DNA of 64,000 bases from Mangrovibacterium lignilyticum (GTDB lineage Bacteria > Bacteroidota > Bacteroidia > Bacteroidales > Prolixibacteraceae), in the NCBI RefSeq assembly GCF_010882175.1, contig NZ_WKLH01000002.1, positions 434,001 through 498,000 on the forward strand, given 5' to 3'. The notes below the pieces were generated by a model. The model searched no databases, was not told the origin of the DNA, and saw nothing but the letters and a program-made list of their open reading frames with translations. This document shows, in pieces, positions 47,615-57,536 of this stretch (position 1 is the first letter of the stretch; each line of letters begins with the position of its first letter). The position numbers and the translations under genes are program-made.

Positions 47615-47802
47615 ACTTACTTTTGCTAGCGTGAAAGAAATTCATAGTTACCAAAAAAGAAGTAACGAGCAAGGCTACACTTCATTCAGTAACTGAAACA
47701 GAAGTTCATCTTCTGACAGACAGGGATCAGTTCTTATTTGTTTTCTGGTGATAGATGAATCAAGAATTCAGAACAAAGGAATATTACCTTAAGCACCATC
47801 CT

Positions 47803-48810
47803 TTAGACTTTTAAAACGATTCGATATCGGGCCTTCCCCGCTCCGAGGTGCGCCATGGCTTCGTTAACCTGGTTCAGCGGAAACTCTTCAACCATTGGGT
47901 AAATTGAGTGCCGAACACAAAAGTCGAGCATGGTTTTGGTTAAGCCCGGACTTCCAACCGGACTACCGGCGACCGATTTTTCACCCATAATTAAAGAAAA
48001 GGCGGGTATCTCCATCGGCTCCAGTACAGCACCAACGGTATGCAATCGGCCTTTTGGAGCCAAGGTCATTAAATACGCATTCCAATCCAGCTTCACATTC
48101 GTTGTATTCAAGATGAAAGCCAAACTTCCAGCGATGCTTTCCAACTCTTTTGGATCTCTTGAGTTGATAACCTTGGTAGCCCCCATCGCCAATATTTGTT
48201 CCTTCTTGTCGGGGTTCGAACTAAAAGCAACAACTTCGCATCCCCATTTATTCAGGAATTTCAAAGCCATATGGCCCAATCCGCCAATGCCAATTACACC
48301 AACTTTATCAGTTGGCTTCACACCAGCTAAAAAAATGGGATTGAAGACTGTGATTCCTCCGCAAAGAAGCGGGCCAGCTTTTTGAAGGTCAATTCCATCA
48401 GGCAACGAAATAGCCCACGACCAATGGCAACGCACATAATCGGCAAATCCACCGTGACGTCCAACAATGGTTCCCTCGACGCTTGAGCAAAGATGGTGAC
48501 TGCCGTTCATACACTGTTCGCAATGCATACAGGAAGATGAATTCCAGCCGAGTCCCACCAAATCGCCTGCTTTAATACTCTTAACTTCATTCCCAACGCC
48601 AATCACCTCACCGATAATCTCATGGCCTGGCACGAAGGGGTAAGTAGTCATGCCCCACTCGTTATTGAGCATGCTCAAATCAGAATGACAGATCCCGCAA
48701 TAATGAACTTTAATATCCACCTGCTCGCTTCCCAATGCGGGTAAATCGTATTTAAACGGACTCAGTTTGCCGCCTGCTTCACTCGCTGCATATGCTTTTA
48801 CTGTCGTCAT
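47803..48810 (-). CDS. zinc-dependent NAD(P) alcohol dehydrogenase, CAD/YahK type
   Basis: 335 residues. Catalytic zinc ligands C41, H63 and E64 (CGICHSD, PGHE) and the structural zinc cysteines C94, C97, C100 and C108 are all present. The nucleotide motif is GIGGLGHMALKF. The sequence is of the cinnamyl alcohol dehydrogenase/YahK group, broad aldehyde reductases that use NADPH. Single gene, divergent from guaC. Confidence 0.93.
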   Translation of the reverse strand: MTTVKAYAASEAGGKLSPFKYDLPALGSEQVDIKVHYCGICHSDLSMLNNEWGMTTYPFVPGHEIIGEVIGVGNEVKSIKAGDLVGLGWNSSSCMHCEQCMNGSHHLCSSVEGTIVGRHGGFADYVRCHWSWAISLPDGIDLQKAGPLLCGGITVFNPIFLAGVKPTDKVGVIGIGGLGHMALKFLNKWGCEVVAFSSNPDKKEQILAMGATKVINSRDPKELESIAGSLAFILNTTNVKLDWNAYLMTLAPKGRLHTVGAVLEPMEIPAFSLIMGEKSVAGSPVGSPGLTKTMLDFCVRHSIYPMVEEFPLNQVNEAMAHLGAGKARYRIVLKV

Positions 48811-49019
48811 ATTAATTTGGATTAAATTTCGAACTATTTGCTATTAAAGTTATCGCAATAAATAATAAAATACAAATACGTCTGTAATGTAAATACGTTT
48901 ATTATTTTCTGAAATTCAATTGATTATAATATACAAATGAGATTTTCACAATAAAACAGTTGCTGCATCGGTCCGGGAAAACGGCAATACAACAGGTTGC
49001 TTTTTTGCCTGATTCGCCT

Positions 49020-49027
49020 TAACCTTG
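49020..49027 (+). promoter_or_regulatory. possible -7 box of guaC
   Basis: TAACCTTG differs from TAnnTTTG at one base and has a TTG 20 bases upstream (48997-48999). It lies 26 bases before the ATG. Tentative. Confidence 0.35.
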
Positions 49028-49053
49028 TATTGCAACACTAAAACGACAAAAAA

Positions 49054-50094
49054 ATGAGAATCGAGTACGAAGTTAAACTTGGGTTCAAGGACGTCATGTT
49101 CAGACCCAAACGGTCTACACTAAAAAGTCGTTCCTTAGTTAGTCTGGAGCGCACATTCAAGTTCATGCACACTAACCAAACGTGGACAGGTATTCCGGTA
49201 ATGGCTGCAAACATGGATACCGTAGGTACTTTTGAAATGGCGTTGGCACTGCAGAATAACCAATTATTCACGGCACTGCATAAACACTATACAATCGAGG
49301 AATGGAATTCGTTTTTAGCCAAAGCCCCCAAAGGCACTGAAAATTATATCGCAGTGAGCACTGGAACAGGACCAAGCGATTCGGAGAAAGTAGCTGAGAT
49401 TTTCAAACACAACCCTCACCTAAAATTCATTTGTATTGATATTGCGAACGGTTATTCTGAACATTTTGTCCATTACGTAAGTGAAACGAGACAAAGATTT
49501 CCTGATAAAATTATTATGGCCGGCAATGTGGTCACCGGCGAAATGGTAGAAGAATTACTGCTGGCCGGCGCCGATATTATCAAGGTTGGCATTGGTCCCG
49601 GTTCAGTCTGCACAACTCGAGTTAAGACAGGTGTTGGCTATCCGCAACTTTCAGCGATTATAGAATGTGCGGATGCCGCTCATGGTTTGGGCGGCCAGAT
49701 TATCAGCGATGGAGGCTGTGCAACGCCGGGTGACGTATCGAAAGCCTTTGGTGCCGGTGCTGATTTCGTGATGTTAGGTGGTATGTTTGCGGGGCACGAT
49801 GAAAGCGGTGGCGAAACCATTGAGCGGAATGGCAAAAAGTATCGCCAGTTTTACGGAATGAGTTCTGCCACTGCAATGAAAAAACATGTTGGTGGAATAG
49901 CTGACTATCGCGCCAGCGAAGGAAAAACCGTTGAAGTCCCCTACCGTGGGCCTGTAACGGAGACGGTACTTGACATTCTAGGAGGTGTCCGCAGTACCTG
50001 CACCTATGTTGGCGCATCTAAGTTGAAGGAACTGACTAAACGCACAACATTTATTCGTGTTGCCGAACAGGAAAACCGGATATATAAAGACTAA
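49054..50094 (+). CDS. guaC: GMP reductase
   Basis: 346 residues, nearly the length of E. coli GuaC (347). The catalytic loop [11 protein letters not shown] holds C186, at the same position as the E. coli enzyme, and there are no CBS domains, which separates it from the guaB gene earlier in the window. It turns GMP back to IMP with NADPH. The remains of a DUF6090 gene lie right behind it on the opposite strand. Confidence 0.95.
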   Translation: MRIEYEVKLGFKDVMFRPKRSTLKSRSLVSLERTFKFMHTNQTWTGIPVMAANMDTVGTFEMALALQNNQLFTALHKHYTIEEWNSFLAKAPKGTENYIAVSTGTGPSDSEKVAEIFKHNPHLKFICIDIANGYSEHFVHYVSETRQRFPDKIIMAGNVVTGEMVEELLLAGADIIKVGIGPGSVCTTRVKTGVGYPQLSAIIECADAAHGLGGQIISDGGCATPGDVSKAFGAGADFVMLGGMFAGHDESGGETIERNGKKYRQFYGMSSATAMKKHVGGIADYRASEGKTVEVPYRGPVTETVLDILGGVRSTCTYVGASKLKELTKRTTFIRVAEQENRIYKD

Positions 50095-50096
50095 CT

Positions 50097-50420
50097 GGCA
50101 TATACCCGTTCCTATGAAATAACCCGGTTGACAGCAAGCTTTTTAATGTATTGTCGTGAAACGTCACCTTTGCGTGAATTTTGGGATCAAACCCGAATCG
50201 GGCTATTTGAATCAGTGTGTCCATTCTCAGGTCTGCACCCAGCGACTGAACAATCAAATTCTTTTCTATATTTTGTTTGTGGCGTTCGTTCCAATTGTTC
50301 AACTGCAGGGCGATCAGAATACCAGTTACGACCCAAGTAATTCGCCAACAGCGTAACGTAAATAATCCGACACGTTATTTTCGGCAACAAGTTGCTACCG
50401 TATTTTCCGAAAAGTTTCAC
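50097..50420 (-). pseudogene. decayed DUF6090 gene (internal stop, frameshift, truncated)
   Basis: Reading the minus strand and joining frames gives FRKIR-stop-QLVAENNVSDYLRYAVGELLG, then, after a frameshift, VVTGILIALQLNNWNERHK. This is the N-terminal signature of the Bacteroidota DUF6090 family, in which YAIGEI..VVIGILIALQINNWNE is typical. There is a TAG at about 50395-50397 and a frame change near 50332. The frame ends after about 108 codons where the family has about 250, so the gene is broken in at least three ways. The stretch is otherwise annotated as gene-free. Confident in family, less in exact ends. Confidence 0.75.
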
Positions 50421-50492
50421 AGCAATCTTAATAAGTCTCAAACTTATCTCCAGACAAAAAATGCAAACTCACGCCGACTATGAGTTGAAGTT

Positions 50493-51719
50493 CTATCTAT
50501 TAGTCACAACAACAGGTCTCATTTTGTTTAATGATACAAAAATTGTCACAAAGAAGATTGCTCCCAAAAGCGCCATAATTGATTCTATTGAAAGCATACC
50601 AAACGCCCCCCATTTCCCATGAGCCCATTGATCAATGTAAATCATGTAATAAATTGGTGCATTCGAAAGCGAAGCAAATACATTATATTTTGTAGCGGCT
50701 GCCCCTTTCCCGATGGCTTCAAGAACAAAGGCACTAAATCCGGCATAAGCCAACCCCGAACTTAAGGCATAAAGTGAGGTCCAAATAATGAACGTCAATT
50801 CTGTTTGAGGACTGAAAGCCATTCCAACGGTGCATAATGCTTGTACCATGCCAAAAAGAATGTAAGCCTTCTTCCGATCCATTTTGTCACAAATCCATCC
50901 TCCGATTAGACAGCCTATTGCGGAAAGTATTCCTCCTCCAACTCCCACAACGGTAGCTACGGTGTCAGCTGATGCGTTCCAATCATTTGAAACCGACGAC
51001 CATAAATTTGATGCTGCACCCGTTCCTAAAGGCAGGAAGCATAAAAAGAGCGCTAAAAATCCCATGCGCGATTTTATCAGTGTCCAGATATCCCGATTGA
51101 GATTGCCAATTGTCTTGATATAAGTCTTGTCTTTAATAAACGACGTTGGCTCCGATAAAAACAGTAATCCAAAAGTACACAACAGGCAGGCCAATGCAAT
51201 GATTCCCCCTGCCATCCAAGGTTCTGAAAGATGCTGTGCTAACCAGAGTCCCGCCCCTCCGCCTAATCCCAATCCGCCCAAATTTCCGGCATTTAACCAA
51301 CCGGCGGCTCTTCCTTTCAAATGGTCTGGTGTATCGTGAGCTAATAAACTTTCCGTTGACATGGCAACAATTGTGTTTACCAAACTCAGGAGAAATACAA
51401 TTACGGCCATTAGTGTCAACGATTCTACTTTTAAGGGTAGAATGCCCGTTAAAAAAATACCTAAGGCAGTGCCAATATTTGCAATGACATACCACTTTTT
51501 TACGGTTAATGTGGTGTCAACGAGTGGCGCCCAAGCAAACTTAAAAATGTTGGGCAGTAAAGTTATAGCTACAATTGGCGCAACTTTTTCTAGAGGTATT
51601 CCAGCTTGAGTGAGCAAATATCCAATGGTGACCGTTACATATCCACTCATAACACCAAAAGGCATCAGTAGAAACATGAAAACGCTTGGATAAGGATGTT
51701 TCTCTGTTGTAGTCTTCAA
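50493..51719 (-). CDS. MFS transporter, AmpG-like
   Basis: 408 residues with 12 predicted membrane helices, start MKTTTEKHPYPSVFMFLLMPFGV. The TLLPNIFKFAWAPLVDTTLTVKKW segment after helix 2 and GRAAGWLNAGNLGGLGLGG match the PAT/AmpG-like MFS group, as for the other MFS gene in this window, but the two differ in sequence. The substrate is unknown. Single gene, 112 bases downstream of the DUF3500 gene. Confidence 0.85.
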   Translation of the reverse strand: MKTTTEKHPYPSVFMFLLMPFGVMSGYVTVTIGYLLTQAGIPLEKVAPIVAITLLPNIFKFAWAPLVDTTLTVKKWYVIANIGTALGIFLTGILPLKVESLTLMAVIVFLLSLVNTIVAMSTESLLAHDTPDHLKGRAAGWLNAGNLGGLGLGGGAGLWLAQHLSEPWMAGGIIALACLLCTFGLLFLSEPTSFIKDKTYIKTIGNLNRDIWTLIKSRMGFLALFLCFLPLGTGAASNLWSSVSNDWNASADTVATVVGVGGGILSAIGCLIGGWICDKMDRKKAYILFGMVQALCTVGMAFSPQTELTFIIWTSLYALSSGLAYAGFSAFVLEAIGKGAAATKYNVFASLSNAPIYYMIYIDQWAHGKWGAFGMLSIESIMALLGAIFFVTIFVSLNKMRPVVVTNR

Positions 51720-51838
51720 TTTGTTATTGTTTTTAGCAGAATTAATATTCCCAAGATTTATTAAAGGTAGAAAATTAAGCCGAGTTTATTCTCATACCAT
51801 TGTTGACGGCTATTTTGAAAGAACTGTATTATTGCTTG

Positions 51839-52921
51839 TCAGTCGGATAGTGAATGTTTGTCTTCCAAATAATGCTCTTTCAAAATATCTTCCCCGAAGT
51901 CGTTTCCTTTCTCCCGCCAAATGGAATGAATGTGATTCCCGTTTTTCTGAAATCCCATATTGTCGTACTCAATTAAAAAGGTGGGACTATTGATGACATA
52001 GTAATGTGCCTTTTGAGCGATATAACTTCCAATCCAGGCAAAATAGATGCTATCTAAACTTGTCTTGTAAAATTTGTTCAGGTATTCATGTGCCTTTTCA
52101 TGCTCAAGGTTGTTGATGTACTCTGTAACGATGTACTTCAGATATTCCTGTTGTTCGGGATTCAAATCGCTGGCTTTAATCCCCTCGTATGTTGTTATCC
52201 GTTGCTCGCTGTTTGGGTTCGTGATAATATCTGCCGGTACGCCTTTACTTAAAGTGGCAATGGCCTGCTGCTTTGCTGACAGTGCATTAATCAACTGAAA
52301 CCCGTAATCTTCCTCTTTGCTCAAAACCCGCAACCCGGCATACTCTGTTGTGTGAACCTCGGCAGGATCGGCACCCAGAAAAAAGGGAGTAACCGAAAGA
52401 TCATCACCAACCGCAGATAAGTTGATTGAAATATGATGACCTCCAAACTTAAATCCCCAAGGGTTTGTATCTCCAGGCTTACCCCAAACCGCAATGTAGT
52501 AATTACCATAACCCCAGTTCAGAGCCCTAAGCTCAGCGATTAAATCGTCGTTGATTTCCTTTTTTTGATAGGCCGTTTCGTAAACTTCATTTATAATGTC
52601 ATCCAGCTTCATAATGCTGGTTGTTTTCAAATACCCTTGAGAACTAAACAAAGTGATTAACAGATGATGAAACTGAATTTTGCTTGATTCCGATAAATCA
52701 CCGTATCTGATCCCCGGACGTTTGGCCATGCCAACCGGGAGATTGGTCCATTTCACCCTCGACGAATCCTCAAAATTCAAACTGACTTGCTGGATTTGTT
52801 CCGGACTTAAAGTTGTCAGAAATTGATTTAGTCGCTCACCTATTTGCTGGCATGTTTGCGCAAATACCGCAGTGAATCCAACTAAAAGTACGAAAATTAG
52901 CAATCCTGTTTTTCTCATCAT
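51839..52921 (-). CDS. secreted DUF3500 domain-containing protein
   Basis: 360 residues. Signal peptide 1-22 (GLLIFVLLVGFTAVFAQ). The mature part has WGYGNYYIAVWGKP, FGGHHISINLSAVGD and the C-terminal NHIHSIWREKGNDFGEDILKEHY, the landmarks of DUF3500, a secreted or lipoprotein family of unknown function with conserved His residues. A second ATG one codon in is possible. Confidence 0.88.
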   Translation of the reverse strand: MMRKTGLLIFVLLVGFTAVFAQTCQQIGERLNQFLTTLSPEQIQQVSLNFEDSSRVKWTNLPVGMAKRPGIRYGDLSESSKIQFHHLLITLFSSQGYLKTTSIMKLDDIINEVYETAYQKKEINDDLIAELRALNWGYGNYYIAVWGKPGDTNPWGFKFGGHHISINLSAVGDDLSVTPFFLGADPAEVHTTEYAGLRVLSKEEDYGFQLINALSAKQQAIATLSKGVPADIITNPNSEQRITTYEGIKASDLNPEQQEYLKYIVTEYINNLEHEKAHEYLNKFYKTSLDSIYFAWIGSYIAQKAHYYVINSPTFLIEYDNMGFQKNGNHIHSIWREKGNDFGEDILKEHYLEDKHSLSD

Positions 52922-53049
52922 CTTCTCATTTAGTTAATCAATAATTGGATGGTTATTCAGGAATCAGAATATCTGTTGAAATCTAATTTGTCAGATTTCC
53001 ATTTTTTGAATAAACCAATTGGGATTTACCTGAAACGATCAGGCAACAT

Positions 53050-53064
53050 GCTTTCGTTGAAAGC
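53050..53064. other. short perfect hairpin between two secreted-protein genes
   Basis: GCTTTC-GTT-GAAAGC is a perfect 6-base stem inside a longer imperfect one (53038-53076). No T-run follows, so it may be a processing site or a weak terminator between genes on the minus strand. Confidence 0.35.
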
Positions 53065-53100
53065 TGCTTACCTGATCGTCGATGGTACTCTTTTCCCGCC

Positions 53101-53889
53101 CTATCTGACCATCATCTCCAGTCTTCCGATTCTCATCTCCTTCCACTCGCGTGTTTCTAAGCCTTTCGATACAGCAAGCTTGGTTCTCATATCCATTTCA
53201 CCTCCCGAACCTTCCATAAATTCGGCTAACTGATTCATGTTCTGATAAAAACTGTAGGCAATATTAGTTGCATAAGCCTGACTACCAGCCGGCAAAATGG
53301 TTCTTAGCAAACCCCAGTGAGCTTTCTTGCCTTGCTCCACCATCTGTTGATGCCAAGGCTTGAAGATTTCAGACTCAACCTTTTCATAGCTGTCATCCAA
53401 TTTTTTCATAATATCTAAAGTAACAATGGTGCCAACTTTCATTTTAAAATCATCTTTGGTCTGATCGACGCCGACAAACAAAACTTGATGTGCCATATCT
53501 CTGGACTTGACGGTTTTCGTAAGCATAGCACCTAATTCTTCATCTGTTTTATCCGGGTATGCTTTTTTCGCGTAGCCCATTACATCGAGCGAATTCATCG
53601 CATTGAGCATCGCGCTTAAACTCGGAAAAATTGTTACGGTAAGGAACTGTGATCCCTGCTTGGTGCCTGAAGGAACTAATGACCAAAGATCCCACCCAAT
53701 GATCGACTTATCGGCTACCCGCTGTTGGTGAATACCAGACCAAAAGGATTCAACATCCCAATAGTCACTTCCATTTTCATCGGGAACCTGCATAAACTCG
53801 AATAACAAGTACTCTTTTGCGTCGTTTTCCTGCGCCTTGAGGCTAAGAGCCAAAAATACAATCAACGTTAATGTCAAAATTCGTTTCAT
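53101..53889 (-). CDS. secreted protein of unknown function
   Basis: 262 residues from the ATG at 53889, which opens a good signal peptide (KRILTLTLIVFLALSLKAQ); a frame to 53922 would add 11 residues. The mature protein has DYWDVESFWSGIHQQRV and a repeat of short strand/helix blocks that recalls dimeric alpha-beta barrel or NIPSNAP-type folds. I do not recognise a named family. It lies upstream of the DUF3500 gene on the same strand. Confidence 0.65.
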   Translation of the reverse strand: MKRILTLTLIVFLALSLKAQENDAKEYLLFEFMQVPDENGSDYWDVESFWSGIHQQRVADKSIIGWDLWSLVPSGTKQGSQFLTVTIFPSLSAMLNAMNSLDVMGYAKKAYPDKTDEELGAMLTKTVKSRDMAHQVLFVGVDQTKDDFKMKVGTIVTLDIMKKLDDSYEKVESEIFKPWHQQMVEQGKKAHWGLLRTILPAGSQAYATNIAYSFYQNMNQLAEFMEGSGGEMDMRTKLAVSKGLETREWKEMRIGRLEMMVR

Positions 53890-54083
53890 AAGTATCGTTT
53901 TTAGGATTAAATAGCTTACCATCAGTGAAATTCTGACGGATTATCTTTTAGCTCGAATGCTAAATTTAGTTTTGAACAGCGGGGTGAAAATTTTAATAAG
54001 AAGATCAAAATACCTGCTTTAGAACTTCTCCAGTTGCCGAGTGGTTTTAAGAAATAAATTCTCCATAGTTCGCAACGCTACAG

Positions 54084-54473
54084 TTAAGGTTTAAGAATGG
54101 TCGCTGTATCAACTGCCTGGAAGAAGTGACTCGCTTTCCCGTCTTTGAATTTCCACGCATGTGTGGCTTGAGCCCGGAATGTGTTTCCGGTACTTTTCAA
54201 AGTACCTTTATAGTAACCAACCATGGCTATTTGATCTCCTCCATCAATAAAGTGGGAGATCTCAAGACTAAAATTGTCAATATACTCAAGGAGCCGGGCA
54301 AGTACTTTTCCCACCACATTATTGGCCCCAACGTATTTACCATCACCTTCAACCATGGGCATGCCAGAACATTCTTCCCATACAATATCGTCGTGCCAAG
54401 TCTCTAAAACAGCCGCGATATTACCTTCACCAAAAGCTTGGTATCCTTTTTTCAAAAGCTCTAAGTTTTTCAT
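54084..54473 (-). CDS. SnoaL-like/NTF2-like family protein
   Basis: 129 residues with the cone-shaped NTF2-like fold: KNLELLKKGYQAFGEGNIAAVLETW at the N terminus, DDIVWEECSG, then GTLKSTGNTFRAQATHAWKFKDGKASHFFQAVDTATI. Related proteins bind or turn over small hydrophobic molecules; the substrate is unknown. Cytoplasmic, with no signal. Single gene. Confidence 0.9.
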   Translation of the reverse strand: MKNLELLKKGYQAFGEGNIAAVLETWHDDIVWEECSGMPMVEGDGKYVGANNVVGKVLARLLEYIDNFSLEISHFIDGGDQIAMVGYYKGTLKSTGNTFRAQATHAWKFKDGKASHFFQAVDTATILKP

Positions 54474-54918
54474 CGATTACAAAATTTCGTAGTTGCGTTA
54501 AATTGCGGATATGATGGTACAATTTCGATTGATGAAACTGTAAGAATAATTTTGCCTTGCCGGGTATTTTAATCATACTGATTTGCCCTCATGATATCAC
54601 ATAGTCGTTTTCAATTCAGGTAAAAACGAGTGACTTACTCTCGCCACAGTCAGATGAGGAGTATGATTTTTGGATTTTTAGAATTTGAACAATTACTCAC
54701 TACTACGAATAAAGTAGCAGTTATAGTTACATCTTATTTAGATTTATTCAAAATAAATAATTCGACTCTAAAGGCCATCCTATCTAATTTGAAATATTCA
54801 ATTTATCGGAATGACGTAATCATGGAACATCGGCCTATCACGCAATCACAATACACCCTAACAAACAGCAACTTACAAGATTGAAATTCCACCAAAGAAC
54901 GAATCCGTATTGAATTCC
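54474..54918. other. 445-base intergenic region
   Basis: AT-rich. An 84-codon frame on the plus strand (54630-54884) has no recognised domain and is not called. No promoter, RNA or repeat is convincing. Confidence 0.4.
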
Positions 54919-55524
54919 TTACAGATTTTCAGAAAGCAATTCCTGCAAAAACACTTGTTTCACAGGCTCCCTGTACTTCCGGGCATAGGCCGTATGAAAA
55001 CGGTGGTTTGTTAAAAAGCTGATTTGTAAAAGCTCCCACTCTTCCCTGTTTTGAATTTTATGGAATGCCTCAAGTTCCTGGTACAATGTTTCACTGATTT
55101 CAGGAAAGGAATCAGTTCCCAAATAGTCTAAATCGGCATCTCCAATAATTTGTTCCAAAACGGTATTCGCCTTTTGCGGGATTTTGGTCGAACGGATCAT
55201 TCCGGCAATGATCTCAATCTCAGGCTGCGAATAATTCCATTCGGGCAATATTTCGCGGGCATAAGCAATACTTCGTTCCTCATGCTCAGTGTAAGTCCAT
55301 ATGAATCCGGTATCGTGCAATAAAGCAGCTGTTTGCAAAAGTTCAGCTTCTTTTGGAGTGATATTCATTCGTTCAATATAGTCCTCACAAACATCTAAAA
55401 CTCCGAGCGTGTGATGGACTCCATGATAAGTCAGTTTTTCTGAAAGTTCAGCCTTAAGCTTATCTGTCACCATTTTCTTCAACTCTATAATTCTCATTGC
55501 GCTTCTTTTGATCATGTTCGGCAA
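54919..55524 (-). CDS. HD-domain phosphohydrolase
   Basis: 201 residues. The metal-binding set is YHGVHHT (H37/H38), HD (H70/D71) in ALLHDTGF and a later D (D129 or D131) in IIGDADLDYL. The family hydrolyses phosphoesters or nucleotides; the substrate is unknown. A start at the ATG at 55497 (MRIIELKK) is as likely as the one used. It is the last gene of the YitT pair: the gap to the YitT-like gene is 11 bases. Confidence 0.88.
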   Translation of the reverse strand: MPNMIKRSAMRIIELKKMVTDKLKAELSEKLTYHGVHHTLGVLDVCEDYIERMNITPKEAELLQTAALLHDTGFIWTYTEHEERSIAYAREILPEWNYSQPEIEIIAGMIRSTKIPQKANTVLEQIIGDADLDYLGTDSFPEISETLYQELEAFHKIQNREEWELLQISFLTNHRFHTAYARKYREPVKQVFLQELLSENL

Positions 55525-55535
55525 CTTACCCCCTG

Positions 55536-56423
55536 CTAATTCTTCTTGTTATGCTTGGGTAGAAAACTCCCCTTCACCTCTTTTATACTTTGGACAAAAA
55601 AGAAGGCATTGGGATCTAGTTTTAGTACTTCCTGTTTAATCCGGTGAATTTCCAGCCGTGTAATCACCGTCACGACAATATCACAATCATATTTGACATC
55701 GTAAGCTCCGGGAAGGTATCCCCGTTCTCCTTTATAAACAGTAATCGGCTTCCCAAAGTCATTTACAATAAGTGACTTGACAGCTTGGTAATCTTTAGAG
55801 ATTATACTGAGCGATGTAAATTCTTCGAAGCCATCCACCACATAATCAGAAGTTTTCATGGCCGTATAGTACACCAGAATAGAGTACAGGGCAGGCTCGA
55901 GTCCGAATTTGACGGCTGCCCCTAGCAAAACCAAGGAATTAAACAGCATGATAATCTCGCTGGTTGTAAAGCCAACTTTTCGCTTGGTATAATGAGCGAT
56001 GATTTCGAGCCCGTCAACCACTCCTCCACCTCTGATCACCAGGCCAATTCCCAAACCCATCAAAAATCCGCCAAAAACAGCAATCAGTAATTTATCATCA
56101 GTAAAAGCAGGAATATGAATAACCAGCAAAAGCAAAGCTGTCATCAAGATGGCCATGAGTGACTGGACGGCAAAAGTTTTTCCAATCTTTATATAACCGA
56201 GATATAGAAAAGGGAGATTAATAACAACCAACAAGATGCTAATATGAATGTTGAAGATTCCCCGAAACAGAATGGATACCGCCGTAACACCGCCATCCAA
56301 AAAATTATTGGGAATCAAAAATCCTTCCAATGCAACAACGGAAATAAACACTCCCACTAAAGTTAAACTGATGGATTGCAAAGAAAGGATCGACTCCCAC
56401 TTAACGCTGTTTTTCTTAGCCAT
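55536..56423 (-). CDS. YitT family membrane protein
   Basis: 295 residues with five or six membrane helices (about 20-210) and a C-terminal DUF2179 domain (KPITVYKGERGYLPGAYDVKYDCDIV). The family is of unknown function and may carry small molecules. It lies 72 bases after the cyclase-receiver gene and is probably co-transcribed with it and with the HD-domain gene. Confidence 0.9.
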   Translation of the reverse strand: MAKKNSVKWESILSLQSISLTLVGVFISVVALEGFLIPNNFLDGGVTAVSILFRGIFNIHISILLVVINLPFLYLGYIKIGKTFAVQSLMAILMTALLLLVIHIPAFTDDKLLIAVFGGFLMGLGIGLVIRGGGVVDGLEIIAHYTKRKVGFTTSEIIMLFNSLVLLGAAVKFGLEPALYSILVYYTAMKTSDYVVDGFEEFTSLSIISKDYQAVKSLIVNDFGKPITVYKGERGYLPGAYDVKYDCDIVVTVITRLEIHRIKQEVLKLDPNAFFFVQSIKEVKGSFLPKHNKKN

Positions 56424-56495
56424 GATTTCTGCTTTTGGTATACTTAAATGAATAGTACTGAAGAGGTAAAATCAGAAACACCTCTCAATACAATA

Positions 56496-57536
56496 TCATT
56501 CAATGACTTCGTATGTTGCTATTGGATTAGTTTTATTTTTCAATGTTAGCTCACCATTTATCCGGCACTTGAAAAACTCCTTGACCTTTTGGTAAGAATT
56601 TTCGCTGACCAGGATTTGCCCAGGTGCTGCTGACGCCTGAAGCCGCTGGGCGATATTGACAGCGTCACCAATCACCGTATAATCCAGCCGCCGCAAACTA
56701 GATGAACCAATATTTCCCGAAATCATCTCTCCACAATTGATCCCAATAGAAACGTCTGGTTTAAAATTCACAGTTTCTGTGATTGATGGCAAGGATTCCA
56801 ATTTATTCCTCACCGCCAAACAAGCATCAATGGCCCGATCCATGTGGTAGTCGCCCCGAAAAACAGCCATGATGGCATCGCCGATAAACTTATCGATAAA
56901 GCCTCCTTGTGCAATGATTTCTTTCACCATGATATCAAAATAGCTATTCAGTAGTTTCACAACCGTATCGGGCGATTCGTGTTCACTAATGGAGGTAAAG
57001 GAACAGATATCGATAAACGCTACAGCAGCCTCAACCGTTTCGTTAGCAGTAATGGAGGCCTCAAATTCCCGGGAGTCCATAAAATTCAAAACTGTTTGAT
57101 CGACATACATTTTCAGAATGTTGTTCTCCTTAACGGCCCGAAGCGTATCCCGCATTTGGTTGACGAACCGCACGGTCTTTTCCAGAGTAAGTTCCAGATC
57201 CTTAAAATCAACGGGTTTTGTAATAAAATCGAAGGCTCCAAGATTCATGGCAGTTCGGATATTGGTCATATCGCCGTAGGCTGAAATGATGACCGATTTC
57301 AAAAGAGTATGTTGCTCGCTAATTTTGGTTAATAAAGTCAACCCATCCATTTCAGGCATGTTAATGTCGCTTAAAACAATATCGACGTCGGTATGTGTTT
57401 GTAACTGCTCCAGTGCATGCACGCCATTTATTGCAAAAACAAATTCATATTCTTGCTCTCTAATCTTCTTTCGAAACTTTTGCTTTACGAGAACTTCAAG
57501 GTCCGTTTCATCGTCAACTACCAATATTTTTGTCAT
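56496..57536 (-). CDS. response regulator with class III adenylate/guanylate cyclase output
   Basis: 346 residues. Receiver (1-120): acidic pocket D8/D9, phospho-acceptor D57, K107. After a short helix, a class III cyclase domain (about 165-335): first metal Asp D176 in FIDICSF, second metal Asp D220 in FIGDAIMAVF, a Lys (K216) of the kind seen in adenylate-specific enzymes, and transition-state N294 and R298. All catalytic residues are present, so it is probably active and makes cAMP or a related nucleotide when phosphorylated. Its ATG overlaps the upstream receiver gene by 4 bases. Confidence 0.92.
   Translation of the reverse strand: MTKILVVDDETDLEVLVKQKFRKKIREQEYEFVFAINGVHALEQLQTHTDVDIVLSDINMPEMDGLTLLTKISEQHTLLKSVIISAYGDMTNIRTAMNLGAFDFITKPVDFKDLELTLEKTVRFVNQMRDTLRAVKENNILKMYVDQTVLNFMDSREFEASITANETVEAAVAFIDICSFTSISEHESPDTVVKLLNSYFDIMVKEIIAQGGFIDKFIGDAIMAVFRGDYHMDRAIDACLAVRNKLESLPSITETVNFKPDVSIGINCGEMISGNIGSSSLRRLDYTVIGDAVNIAQRLQASAAPGQILVSENSYQKVKEFFKCRINGELTLKNKTNPIATYEVIE

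Noticed and set aside
50187-50441. 84-codon minus-strand frame as an intact small protein
   Set aside because: It is one frame through the decayed DUF6090 gene; the family signature appears only when frames are joined.
54630-54884. 84-codon plus-strand frame as a gene
   Set aside because: AT-rich, no recognised domain, no start context or promoter, and no overlap with a conserved neighbour.
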